The notes below the pieces were generated by a model, which had not been told where the DNA came from, searched no databases, and saw nothing but the letters and a program-made list of their open reading frames with translations. Shown piece after piece: positions 9,320-17,672 of a DNA stretch of 64,000 bases (positions are counted from its first letter, which is position 1; the number at the start of each line of letters is the position of its first letter). The DNA is from Thermoclostridium stercorarium subsp. stercorarium DSM 8532 (GTDB taxonomy: Bacteria; Bacillota; Clostridia; DSM-8532). The stretch spans positions 905,465 to 969,464 of the forward strand of contig NC_020134.1 of the NCBI RefSeq assembly GCF_000331995.1, given 5' to 3'. The translations under genes and the position numbers were made by a program.

Positions 9320-10615
9320 ATGCAGGAATTGAATGACAAGCTGAATCATCCTGACAAGAATACAAGGCTTGAGGCCCTGAAGGAACTGTACAGGCTCTAT
9401 CTTGAAGGCAAAATTACGAAAGATGCGGTGGATTTTGAATATGTGAACAATCACATTCATACCACCTATTCGTTTTCGCCCTATTCTCCCGCAAAAGCGT
9501 TATGGATGGCTTTTAAATCAGGCCTTCAGACCGCAGGTATCATGGATCATGACTCGGTCGGCGGCGTTTTTGAGTTTATAGAAGCCGGAAAAATATTGAA
9601 CATGGCAACAACGGTTGGGATGGAACTGAGGATTGACATGTCCGGAACAAGTCTGAAAGACAAAAGGATTAATAATCCGGACCAGAAGGGGATTGCCTAT
9701 GTGGCGATGCATGGCATTCCCCATACCCAGCTGGGCAGGGTTGAAAGCTTCATAAAGCCATACCAGGAGGCGCGTAACATCCGCAACAGGGCGATGGTGG
9801 AAAATATAAACGGTATCATGAACAAATATGGAATTTCACTGGACTTTGACAAGGATATCGTGCCCGTTTCAATGGCTCATGACGGTGGAACAATAACCGA
9901 AAGGCATCTTTTGTACGCGCTGTCCGAAAAAATTACGGCAATGACGGGTAAGGGCACGAAAACCGTGAATTTTATCAGGAATGACCTGCAGATTCCTCTG
10001 TCGCCGAAACTTGAAGCCTATCTTTCCGATGAAGGCAATCCTTTTTACGAATATGACCTGCTTGGCGTTTTGAAAAGCCATATGGTGGAAAAGTTTTACA
10101 TTCCTGCGACGTCTGAATGCCCGCCGGTTGAAGCCTTTATTGAGATATGCAAAGAGACGGGGGCGATTCCTGCTTATGCATATCTCGGAGATGTGGGTGA
10201 TTCGGTGACGGGTGACAAGAAATCGCAGAAGTTTGAAGATGATTACATAGATTTACTGTTTGAGGAATTAAAACGCCTTGGTTTTAAAGCGGTCACATAT
10301 ATGCCTTCAAGAAACACAAAAGAGCAGCTCAGAAAAGTAAAAGCATTGTGCGAAGAATACGAAATGTTCCAGATAAGCGGTGAAGACATCAATACGCCAA
10401 GGCAGAAATTTATCTGCGAAGCACTGAAAGATCCCGAATTTAAGAACCTTACCGACGCCACATGGGCGTTGATAGGGCATGAGATTGCGGCTACCGAAGA
10501 CCTCCGCAGAGCAATGTTTTCAGAAGAGTCTGATAAGATATTTATGGACTTGGACGAACGGATACAGTATTATAAAAATATAGCCACTAAGACATGGAGG
10601 AGGGAACGGGTGTGA
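9320..10615 (+). CDS. PHP-domain metal-dependent phosphoesterase
   Basis: 431 residues. After a helical N-terminal region of about 50 residues comes a PHP domain: NHIHTTYSFSPYSP with the metal-binding His-x-His, MDHDSVGG with Asp-His-Asp, the metal-ligand-like VGMELR, a central His in VAMHGIPH, and a late Asp/His region (SGEDINTPRQ). PHP enzymes usually hydrolyse phosphomonoesters with two or three divalent metals; histidinol phosphatase is the best known example. The length and the inserted middle region differ from HisK and from DNA polymerase PHP domains. Its place between the SDR and the kinase, with a 4-base overlap into the kinase, suggests that it removes phosphate from a sugar intermediate or from a by-product. 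Confidence 0.8.
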   Translation: MQELNDKLNHPDKNTRLEALKELYRLYLEGKITKDAVDFEYVNNHIHTTYSFSPYSPAKALWMAFKSGLQTAGIMDHDSVGGVFEFIEAGKILNMATTVGMELRIDMSGTSLKDKRINNPDQKGIAYVAMHGIPHTQLGRVESFIKPYQEARNIRNRAMVENINGIMNKYGISLDFDKDIVPVSMAHDGGTITERHLLYALSEKITAMTGKGTKTVNFIRNDLQIPLSPKLEAYLSDEGNPFYEYDLLGVLKSHMVEKFYIPATSECPPVEAFIEICKETGAIPAYAYLGDVGDSVTGDKKSQKFEDDYIDLLFEELKRLGFKAVTYMPSRNTKEQLRKVKALCEEYEMFQISGEDINTPRQKFICEALKDPEFKNLTDATWALIGHEIAATEDLRRAMFSEESDKIFMDLDERIQYYKNIATKTWRRERV

Positions 10616-12087
10616 TAAACATCCTTGCTTTTGACTATGGTGCCAGCAGCGGAAGAGCCATTCTGGGCAGCTTTGACGGAGAAAAGCTCACCCTTAAGGA
10701 AATACACCGCTTTTCAAATGATCCCGTTATGGTGGGTGACAGTTTATATTGGGATATATTAAGACTTTATCATGAATTAAAACAGGGAATACTGGCAGGA
10801 TACAAGGAAACGGGCGGAAATATTGACAGTATAGGAATAGATACGTGGGGCGTGGATTTCGGTCTTCTGGACAAAAACGACGTTTTGCTGGGTAATCCTT
10901 TTCATTACCGGGATTCCCGTACCGACGGGATGATAGACGAAGCTTTGAAGGTTGTCAGCCGTGAAAGAATATATAATGATACAGGCATCGCTTTTCAGAA
11001 ATTTAACACGTTATACCAGCTTCTCGCAATGGTGAAAAACAGGTCCACACTTCTTGAAAATGCCGAAACTTTACTTTTTATACCCGATCTTCTGGCATTT
11101 TTCCTTACCGGGAACAAGACATGCGAATATACCATTGCCTCGACTTCCCAGATGCTTCAGGCAGGCAGGGCCACTTGGGCTTATGATTTGCTTAATGATC
11201 TTGGAATTCCCGTGGAAATTTTGCCGGATATAACAGATCCGTGCACCTGTGTGGGAACTCTCAGACAGTCTGTACGGGAAGAGCTGGGAGTGAAGGATAT
11301 ACCCGTAATAGCCGTCGCAAGCCATGACACTGCTTCTGCCGTTATTTCGGCTCCGCTGGAAAACGCAAATGACGCATATATCAGCAGCGGCACGTGGTCA
11401 TTGCTCGGCACCGAAAGGGAAAAGCCCGTTATAAATGAAAAGACATTGAATCTGAATTATACCAATGAAGGCGGTATTAACAGAACTGTTCGCCTTCTTG
11501 TAAACATCATGGGTTTATGGGTATACCAGGAATGCAGAAGGGCATGGAGAAAACAGGGAATTGAGATAAGCTACGATGAAATGGATGCTCTCGCTGAAGG
11601 AGCAAAACCGTTCCAGGCGTTTATAGACGTGGATTATCAAACATTCTACAGTCCGGGGAATATGCCCGAAAAAGTTATTGACTACTGTAAAAAGACGGGG
11701 CAGGACGTGCCTTCGGACAAAGGCAGCATTGTGCGTATTGTCATGGAAAGTCTTGCCATGAAGTACAGAAGTGCGGTGGAAGGCCTGGAAGAGATAACGG
11801 GAAGCAAGGTTCCCGTTCTTCATATCGTAGGCGGAGGCTGCAAGAATAAAATGCTCAGTCAGTACACCGCAGATGTGTTGAACCGCCCCGTAACCGCAGG
11901 ACCTGTCGAGGCAACCGCCATAGGAAATATTATGTCCCAGCTGATTGCGTTGAAAGAGGTCAAGGACTTGAATGAGGCAAGGGAAATAGTAAAACGCTCA
12001 TTCCCGACCGAAGTCTACCGGCCTGAGAATGCAGATGCATGGGATGAAGCATACAGGAGATACAAAGAGATTATTAAAAAAATATAA
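10612..12087 (+). CDS. rhaB: Rhamnulokinase-like carbohydrate kinase (FGGY family)
   Basis: About 491 residues of the FGGY kinase family, closest in pattern to rhamnulokinase. It shows the N-terminal phosphate-binding motif FDYGASSGRAILG, the GIDTWGVDFGLL and NPFHYRDSRTDG motifs that are typical of RhaB, SHDTASAV, the adenosine-binding HIVGGGCKN and a C-terminal EATAIGNI. It phosphorylates a ketose with ATP; L-rhamnulose is the usual substrate. The start is GTG 10612, which overlaps the PHP stop in GTGA and has GGAGGAGGG just upstream; an ATG at 10594 would lie inside that site. No rhamnose isomerase or rhamnulose-1-phosphate aldolase is present in the window, so another ketose such as sorbose, tagatose or a deoxyketose is possible. 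It is the last gene of the operon. Confidence 0.8.
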   Translation: MINILAFDYGASSGRAILGSFDGEKLTLKEIHRFSNDPVMVGDSLYWDILRLYHELKQGILAGYKETGGNIDSIGIDTWGVDFGLLDKNDVLLGNPFHYRDSRTDGMIDEALKVVSRERIYNDTGIAFQKFNTLYQLLAMVKNRSTLLENAETLLFIPDLLAFFLTGNKTCEYTIASTSQMLQAGRATWAYDLLNDLGIPVEILPDITDPCTCVGTLRQSVREELGVKDIPVIAVASHDTASAVISAPLENANDAYISSGTWSLLGTEREKPVINEKTLNLNYTNEGGINRTVRLLVNIMGLWVYQECRRAWRKQGIEISYDEMDALAEGAKPFQAFIDVDYQTFYSPGNMPEKVIDYCKKTGQDVPSDKGSIVRIVMESLAMKYRSAVEGLEEITGSKVPVLHIVGGGCKNKMLSQYTADVLNRPVTAGPVEATAIGNIMSQLIALKEVKDLNEAREIVKRSFPTEVYRPENADAWDEAYRRYKEIIKKI

Positions 12088-12411
12088 CACTAAAATGATT
12101 ATTTAGCGGTTTTTGGCAAGTGTTTGATTTTACGTATTTTGCTGTGGGGGGGCAAAGGTATAAATATTAGAGAACTAATGAAACATGGGCATGGCAAAAG
12201 CCCGTGCTAAATTACCGGAGAAAATTTAAGGCATCCGAGGATTTGAAAAACCCGCCGGAATTCAAATTTCCGGCGGGTTTTTTACGGTTTTAGCTTGGAT
12301 GTGTTTCAGAATCACCGGTGTTTTATCACAAATAATTTTTTCAATATACTCATTTTTGATGGCTAAGAAAGAGGATATTCAACGTGGAAATAACTCAAAA
12401 ATAGCGGTTCG
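12088..12411 (+). other. Intergenic region after the kinase gene
   Basis: No gene is visible. It holds a small hairpin CATGGGC / GCCCGTG (12184-12206) and the operon terminator described separately. The following peptidase gene begins with no clear promoter in this stretch, although the AT-rich part after 12290 could contain one. Confidence 0.5.
12246..12286 (+). terminator. Terminator of the dehydrogenase-complex operon
   Basis: A perfect 13-bp stem AAACCCGCCGGAA / TTCCGGCGGGTTT (12248-12260 and 12268-12280) runs into a T tract. It lies about 160 bases after the kinase stop. Confidence 0.9.
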
Positions 12412-13719
12412 GTGGAAATTATTACAGAGCACAGTGATATATATAAAACAGATAAATATAACGGCCCCGTGGTGGATGGAGTTATGCCGGATATGCTGAA
12501 TCCGTCTTTTTGGGTGGAATTGTATGAAGACTCTGATAAAATTATTATGACCAGCGACGAAATAAGGCAGTTCAATGAACGGAATTTCAAGGCTCTGCCG
12601 TTTCTGTTTGACTTTAAGGTATTGCCCCGAATGGTTGAGGGTGAGGAAGTGCTGAAATGGATAAACGGACTGAGCACAGTGCCTGCGTCAGCGCGGTATG
12701 ATGAAAGCGGGAATAGGTATCAGCAAAAGGATTATGATAAGCTTAAAGAAAACCTTAATAAAGGGAAAATCGCAGAAAGCATGAATGTTGCATACGGCTT
12801 TACGGTAAAACGGACTCAGATGCGCACATGGCCTTCGTTTAAGAAGTCTTTTCCTGATGCTGCAAGCCGGCGGATTGATTATTTTACCGAAACTGCCGTA
12901 TATGCGGCGGAGCCTGTTCAGATTTATCACATCAGCGCCGACGGACACTGGTATTTTGCCAGGGTTTATAACTACAGGGGATGGATACCTGCGGGGGACA
13001 TTGCCCTGTGTCCTGCGGAAGAACTGGAAAAATACCTGAATTTCAGTGATTTTCTTGTGGTCAAAGGGCCTAAAATATATATACCGGAATCTCAGGACTT
13101 ACGGATTTCGGGGCTGCAGCTTGACATGGGTGTTAAGCTTCGGGTTTTGTCCGAGAGTTCGGAGGGCTATGTTGTAAATTTCCCCGTTTGCGATGACAAT
13201 AACGGTCTTCGTTTTGTTCCGATAACCATACCTTTTTCCGAAGATGTGTCGCGCGGGTTTCCTGATTATACGGTAAAGAACGTGCTGATACAGGCTTTCA
13301 GGTTCCTGGGCGAACCCTACGGATGGGGTGGAATGAATAATGCCGGGGACTGCTCTTCTTTCATAGAGGATGTATACCGTTCGTTCGGAATAATTCTTCC
13401 TCGGAATTCCAATCAGCAGGAAAAATTGGAGGGCTTTGTGTCCTTTGCCGGGAAAGGCAGAATGGAAAGGCTGAAAATACTTGATTCGTTAAAACCGGGG
13501 ACACCTTTGTATATGCCCGGGCATGCAATGATGTACCTGGGCAGGTTTAACGGAAGATATTACATAATTCATAATGTTACCACGATATACATAAAAGATG
13601 CCGACGGCGCATTGACCCCCGCAGAACTGAATCAGGTTTCGGTAACGCCTCTGGATATATACAACAGCGAGGGAAATGAATACATTATGATGCTTACTAA
13701 GGCGGTACCAGTTGAATAG
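12412..13719 (+). CDS. SH3 / NlpC-P60 family cell-wall endopeptidase
   Basis: About 435 residues. The C-terminal 150 residues are an NlpC/P60 domain with the catalytic Cys in NAGDCSSFIEDVY, the His in GHAMMYLG and a third polar residue in IIHNVT. In front lie SH3-like segments (YAAEPVQIYHISADGHWYFA and the following strands) that in YkfC-type enzymes help to recognise the stem peptide. Such enzymes cut the gamma-D-glutamyl-diamino-acid bond of peptidoglycan peptides. There is no signal peptide, so it may act on recycled muropeptides in the cytoplasm. The GTG at 12412 has a poor ribosome binding site and an in-frame stop lies seven codons upstream; ATG 12478 is an alternative. It stands alone and converges on the Mrr-like gene. 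Confidence 0.82.
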   Translation: MEIITEHSDIYKTDKYNGPVVDGVMPDMLNPSFWVELYEDSDKIIMTSDEIRQFNERNFKALPFLFDFKVLPRMVEGEEVLKWINGLSTVPASARYDESGNRYQQKDYDKLKENLNKGKIAESMNVAYGFTVKRTQMRTWPSFKKSFPDAASRRIDYFTETAVYAAEPVQIYHISADGHWYFARVYNYRGWIPAGDIALCPAEELEKYLNFSDFLVVKGPKIYIPESQDLRISGLQLDMGVKLRVLSESSEGYVVNFPVCDDNNGLRFVPITIPFSEDVSRGFPDYTVKNVLIQAFRFLGEPYGWGGMNNAGDCSSFIEDVYRSFGIILPRNSNQQEKLEGFVSFAGKGRMERLKILDSLKPGTPLYMPGHAMMYLGRFNGRYYIIHNVTTIYIKDADGALTPAELNQVSVTPLDIYNSEGNEYIMMLTKAVPVE

Positions 13720-13749
13720 GCCGGATTTTCTACCACGCTTATTATATCG

Positions 13750-14250
13750 CTATTTTGAAAAAACCGACTGGGCTGACAGACGCTGAACGCTTTTAAACAT
13801 TCGTAACAGCTCGTCGCCGTTTATGCATTTTATGACATTTGTATGACAGTAATTTTTCGTATTGGCTTTAAAATCCCCTAAAGTGATTATCATTCCGCGG
13901 TAAATTTTGTTGTCCCTCATATGTTTGGCGAGCTTTTTAGCCTGTTCTATTTCTACAAGATTGTGAAAACTGTCCTTCCTTACCATTACATAGTAGGTTT
14001 CGTCAAGAATAATCCCCGTTCCGCCTTCACCGAAATGGCTGGACATGCGGACTTTATGTCCTTGCCTTCTGAAAACCTCGGCAACTGCGTATTCAAAATC
14101 CTTAAGCTTCAAATATAAAAGATCATCCCTGCATTTGATGCCGTCCACCAGAAAACTGATTTTAACAAGATACAGAATGTGGATTATCCGGCTTATAATC
14201 TCACAAACAATTGATGATGCCAAAATCAGAAAAATATATATTATTAACAT
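13750..14250 (-). CDS. Membrane-anchored Mrr-like protein lacking the nuclease motif
   Basis: About 166 residues from the chosen ATG, which follows GGTGA at 4 bases; longer starts add an unsupported N-terminus. One hydrophobic segment (LIIYIFLILASSIVCEII) is followed by a domain with the outline of Mrr-type restriction endonucleases: LKDFEYAVAEVFRRQGHKV, then SSHFGEGGTGIILDETYYVM, a helical region, GMIITLGDF and a final INGDELLRMF. In active Mrr domains the second segment reads GGxD with a later Q-x-K. Here these are GGTG and V-R-K, so the metal-binding Asp and the Gln are missing. It may bind DNA or another ligand at the membrane without cutting, or be a sensor. It is a single gene divergent from the ABC module. 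Confidence 0.6.
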   Translation of the reverse strand: MLIIYIFLILASSIVCEIISRIIHILYLVKISFLVDGIKCRDDLLYLKLKDFEYAVAEVFRRQGHKVRMSSHFGEGGTGIILDETYYVMVRKDSFHNLVEIEQAKKLAKHMRDNKIYRGMIITLGDFKANTKNYCHTNVIKCINGDELLRMFKSVQRLSAQSVFSK

Positions 14251-14408
14251 AAAATCACCAATCATAGCATTTGTAATTTTGCACAGCTTTATACAGGAAA
14301 TATATTGCATATTCTGTTGGGCATGATAAATTAAAAAAATTTTAAACAAATATGAAACTTTTATTAATTTTTTTTCGTCGATATAAGTAATGGACAGAAA
14401 AAATATTA

Positions 14409-14437
14409 TTGACTTTACCAATTTGTTCTAATACTGT
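14409..14437 (+). promoter_or_regulatory. Sigma-A promoter of the ABC/FtsX module
   Basis: TTGACT (14409-14414), a 17-bp spacer and TACTGT (14432-14437) lie about 58 bases before the ATPase start codon. Confidence 0.6.
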
Positions 14438-14494
14438 TATTGTGACGGGCATATTATTAAAATAACGCAACAGGGGGCCTTGGGAGAAAGAATC

Positions 14495-15229
14495 ATGGAA
14501 AACGTAATTGTAATCAAAGATCTTAAAAAAGTCTACCGTATGGGACAGGAGAAGGTATATGCCCTTAATGGTATAGATCTTGAAGTGAAAAAGGGTGAAA
14601 TATGTTGCCTTTTCGGTACTTCAGGATCGGGAAAGACAACCCTTCTCAATATGGTGGCGGGTTTGGAAAAGCCCACTAAAGGGAGTGTCATAGTCAAGGG
14701 GATTCATGTGGAAAAGCTGAATGAGAAGCAGCTTGCGAAATTCAGGCAGCAATATATAGGTTTTATATTCCAGTCATATAACCTTCTGCCGAATATGACC
14801 GCCCTTGAAAATGTTACACTGCCGCTGATATTTAAGGGATACCCTAAAAAGCTCAGAACCAGGGAAGCATTGAAAATGCTGAAAGCTGTTGGGCTTGAAC
14901 ACAGGGTTAACCACAAGCCAAACCAGATGAGCGGTGGTCAGCAGCAGCGCGTAAGTATAGCCCGCGCTTTTGTGGAAAAGCCGGAGATTATACTTGCGGA
15001 CGAACCTACCGGAAATCTGGATTCAAAAACCACAATTGAAATAATGAATTTGATATCCGAAATGGCTGAAAAATACGGGCAGACGATACTTATTGTCTCC
15101 CACGATACCGAAGCCGCCGCATATGCAGACAGGATTGTCCATATGAGGGATGGCATGATTGAGAAGATTGAAGTGAAGGATAAGTATTACAAAAAATTTG
15201 GTTTGAAGGAGTGTGCTTCAAATGCATAG
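14495..15229 (+). CDS. ABC transporter ATPase, MacB/LolD type
   Basis: 244 residues. It has all ABC motifs: Walker A GTSGSGKTT, Q-loop FIFQSYNLLP, signature MSGGQQQR, Walker B ILADEPTGNLD and the switch His in VSHDTEAA. The sequence is of the MacB/LolD class that works with FtsX-like permeases, using ATP to drive conformational work across the membrane rather than classical import. ATG 14495 follows GGGAGAAAG. Its end overlaps the next gene by 8 bases, and the third gene of the unit is the matching permease. Confidence 0.9.
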   Translation: MENVIVIKDLKKVYRMGQEKVYALNGIDLEVKKGEICCLFGTSGSGKTTLLNMVAGLEKPTKGSVIVKGIHVEKLNEKQLAKFRQQYIGFIFQSYNLLPNMTALENVTLPLIFKGYPKKLRTREALKMLKAVGLEHRVNHKPNQMSGGQQQRVSIARAFVEKPEIILADEPTGNLDSKTTIEIMNLISEMAEKYGQTILIVSHDTEAAAYADRIVHMRDGMIEKIEVKDKYYKKFGLKECASNA

Positions 15230-17672
15230 CAGACAGTTAAAGGCTTTTTTAATGGTTTTAGTAATGATTTTTTCGTTTGTATTCAGCAGCAATACAGTTT
15301 TAGCCGAGGGGGAAAAGGTGGATATTTCCGCAACGGCGAACAACGATGAGCTCATTAGGGCGAAGGAATATTTTGACCTTTCAATAACTGTAACCAACAA
15401 CAACAACGAAGGATCTATATCGAACATCGAAGTAATATTTGGGAAGACCAGTTCCTTCATTCCGTCAGGCGGCCATGTGCAAACCATTGAAGTTACGCTG
15501 GCTCCCGGCGAATCGGTTACAGAGGACTTTGAAATGTTCTATTCCGGAGAAAAAGAAACAGCTCTTATGATTACTGTAAGATATAAATACGACGGACAAT
15601 ATCAAAAGGTAGCCAAGACGATAAACATTGACAATGTCGCCCCAGACACTTCATCGGGTGGCGACAACACCGGCGGTGGAGACGGTGGAGGCGGCGGCCT
15701 TACAAGTGAGTTTAAACCTGTTTTGGAGATTACTTCTGCTGCCATGCCCGAAGGGAAGGCGGGCGGAACAATTACCATTCCGCTTACCATATCCAATATT
15801 GCAAAATATGAGGCAAGGGAAGTAAGAATTACTCCCACACTGCCTGAAAATGTGTTTATAATTGATCAGTTGACGGTTTACAAGGTTGTGGACAAGATAC
15901 CTGCCGGAAAGTCGGCGGATGTTGAATTTAAGTTTAAAATTAACGAAAAAGCCGATGAAAATATTTATAAAATACCTTTGCAAATCAAATATAAAAACAT
16001 TTACGGAAACGATTTCACCGATACGAAAGAGATATACATCAAAATTACGAACAACAATTTACCTGCCAGACTGGTGGTCAGGGACGCAAAAACAAATCCG
16101 GAAGTTATAAAGCCTGGTGAGACGTTTGCTCTGACCTTTGATCTTTGGAATATGGGGACTCTTGAAGCCAAAAACGTTACCGTGGATTTGAATCCGGGCA
16201 ATGAATTCTTTGTCCTTAACAATGTCACGAAAAATTACTTTTTTGAAATTAATGGCTTGAACAACAAAGAAGTAACTTACAACCTGAAAGCAAAGGATAA
16301 GCTGGAGTCGGGTACATATGTCGTTAAAGTTCTGATGTCGCATGACGGTGAAACAAATCTGGAATATCCGCTGTACGTGAAGGTGGAAGGTGATGAAAAG
16401 GAAGAAAACGTTGATATTGTAACCGAAAACGTTCAGACTCCTAATCAGGCGGTTTTGGCCGAGCAGCCTTTTACCGTGTCTTTTGACATCAAAAATACCG
16501 GTACGACCGAAGCCGAAGAAATAAAAGTTACGGTGGAAGCGGGAGACAAAATACTTCCTCAGTCGCTGAACGTGCTTACTATAAACGGTTTGAAACCGGG
16601 CGAATCAGTTCCCGTGTCGTTCAGTTTCATTTCGACAAAGGATGTTGAAAGCAAGGTATATCCGATTAAGGCCGTAATCGAATACAAAAAAGGAGAGGAA
16701 CAGGTAAAAAAGGAACAATACATGGGCGTGCTGATTGAAGCCGAGAAAGATAAGCAAACCCTTAACACCGTTCCTAAAATAATTATTTCGGAATATTCTT
16801 CTGATCCCGCCGTGGTTAAAGCGGGCGAAAACTTTACGCTGTATATGACATTTCTGAATACAAGCAAGGTGAAAGCCGTTGAAAATATGAAAATAACCTT
16901 GGTGGTTAATGAGACAAGCGAAGAAACAGGGGGAAGCGTCTTCACTCCCGTTCAGTCGAGCAATACTTTCTATATCGACAGGCTTGAACCGGGCGAAACC
17001 TCCCAGAAAACACTGGTGATGTATACCATACCCGATGCGAAGGCAAAAACATATGTAGTAACTGCTGTATTCGAGTATGAATACGAAGAAAACGGCGAGC
17101 TGAAAACAAACAAAATGGAGGACGTTTTCGGTATTCCCGTGATACAGCCTGCGAAACTGGAAGTTACCGACGTGATTGTCCCCGATCCTGCCTATATCGG
17201 CGAACCTGTGTATATTTCATCGGAATTCTACAATATGGGAAGGGTTAAACTTTCCAAACTGATGGTCAGGATTGAAAGCGAGGATTTTGATACAAGAGAA
17301 TCCAACTATTTTGTCGGGAATTTCGATATCGGCGCCAGTGATTATTACGAAGCGAGCATCACTCTGACAAAACCCGGCGAGAACAGGGGAAAGGTGGTTT
17401 ATACCTTTGAAGATGCCGCAGGAGAGGAGCACAGAATAGAAAAAGAGTTTACCATTAATGCGATAGAAGCCGAACCGGTGATAAATCCGTTCCCGGGGGA
17501 TTTTCCCGGAGATATGGGAAAAGACCCGAACATGTCCGGAGGGAAAAATTCGTTCCCGTTTGTCTGGGTTGCTGTCGGCGGCGGTGTGCTGGTGATAGGC
17601 GTCATAGTTCTTGTGATTGTTCTGAGAAAGCGCAAAAAGAGAAAAGAGTTGATGCTGGATGAAGATATTTGA
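15222..17672 (+). CDS. Secreted, membrane-anchored CARDB-like repeat protein
   Basis: About 816 residues. There is an N-terminal signal peptide (RQLKAFLMVLVMIFSFVFSS, then TVLA), five or six tandem beta-sandwich repeats of roughly 110-130 residues of the CARDB/NEW3 type (recurring phrases such as LxPGESxxxxF, ITVTNN and PAxxKAGENF), a Gly-rich linker near residue 150, and a C-terminal transmembrane helix followed by a basic tail (RKRKKRKE). The domains would face outside, anchored at the C-terminus. ATG 15222 is properly spaced from GAAGGAG; GTG 15213 is too close. It sits between the ATPase and the FtsX-type permease and overlaps both, so it probably acts as the extracellular partner of that transporter. 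Substrate unknown. Confidence 0.8.
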   Translation: MHSRQLKAFLMVLVMIFSFVFSSNTVLAEGEKVDISATANNDELIRAKEYFDLSITVTNNNNEGSISNIEVIFGKTSSFIPSGGHVQTIEVTLAPGESVTEDFEMFYSGEKETALMITVRYKYDGQYQKVAKTINIDNVAPDTSSGGDNTGGGDGGGGGLTSEFKPVLEITSAAMPEGKAGGTITIPLTISNIAKYEAREVRITPTLPENVFIIDQLTVYKVVDKIPAGKSADVEFKFKINEKADENIYKIPLQIKYKNIYGNDFTDTKEIYIKITNNNLPARLVVRDAKTNPEVIKPGETFALTFDLWNMGTLEAKNVTVDLNPGNEFFVLNNVTKNYFFEINGLNNKEVTYNLKAKDKLESGTYVVKVLMSHDGETNLEYPLYVKVEGDEKEENVDIVTENVQTPNQAVLAEQPFTVSFDIKNTGTTEAEEIKVTVEAGDKILPQSLNVLTINGLKPGESVPVSFSFISTKDVESKVYPIKAVIEYKKGEEQVKKEQYMGVLIEAEKDKQTLNTVPKIIISEYSSDPAVVKAGENFTLYMTFLNTSKVKAVENMKITLVVNETSEETGGSVFTPVQSSNTFYIDRLEPGETSQKTLVMYTIPDAKAKTYVVTAVFEYEYEENGELKTNKMEDVFGIPVIQPAKLEVTDVIVPDPAYIGEPVYISSEFYNMGRVKLSKLMVRIESEDFDTRESNYFVGNFDIGASDYYEASITLTKPGENRGKVVYTFEDAAGEEHRIEKEFTINAIEAEPVINPFPGDFPGDMGKDPNMSGGKNSFPFVWVAVGGGVLVIGVIVLVIVLRKRKKRKELMLDEDI

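Noticed and set aside
10612-12087. Plain L-rhamnose catabolism as the role of the operon
   Set aside because: The kinase is rhamnulokinase-like, but no rhamnose isomerase, mutarotase, aldolase or rhamnose transporter is present, and the E1-E2-E3 genes have no place in the standard pathway.
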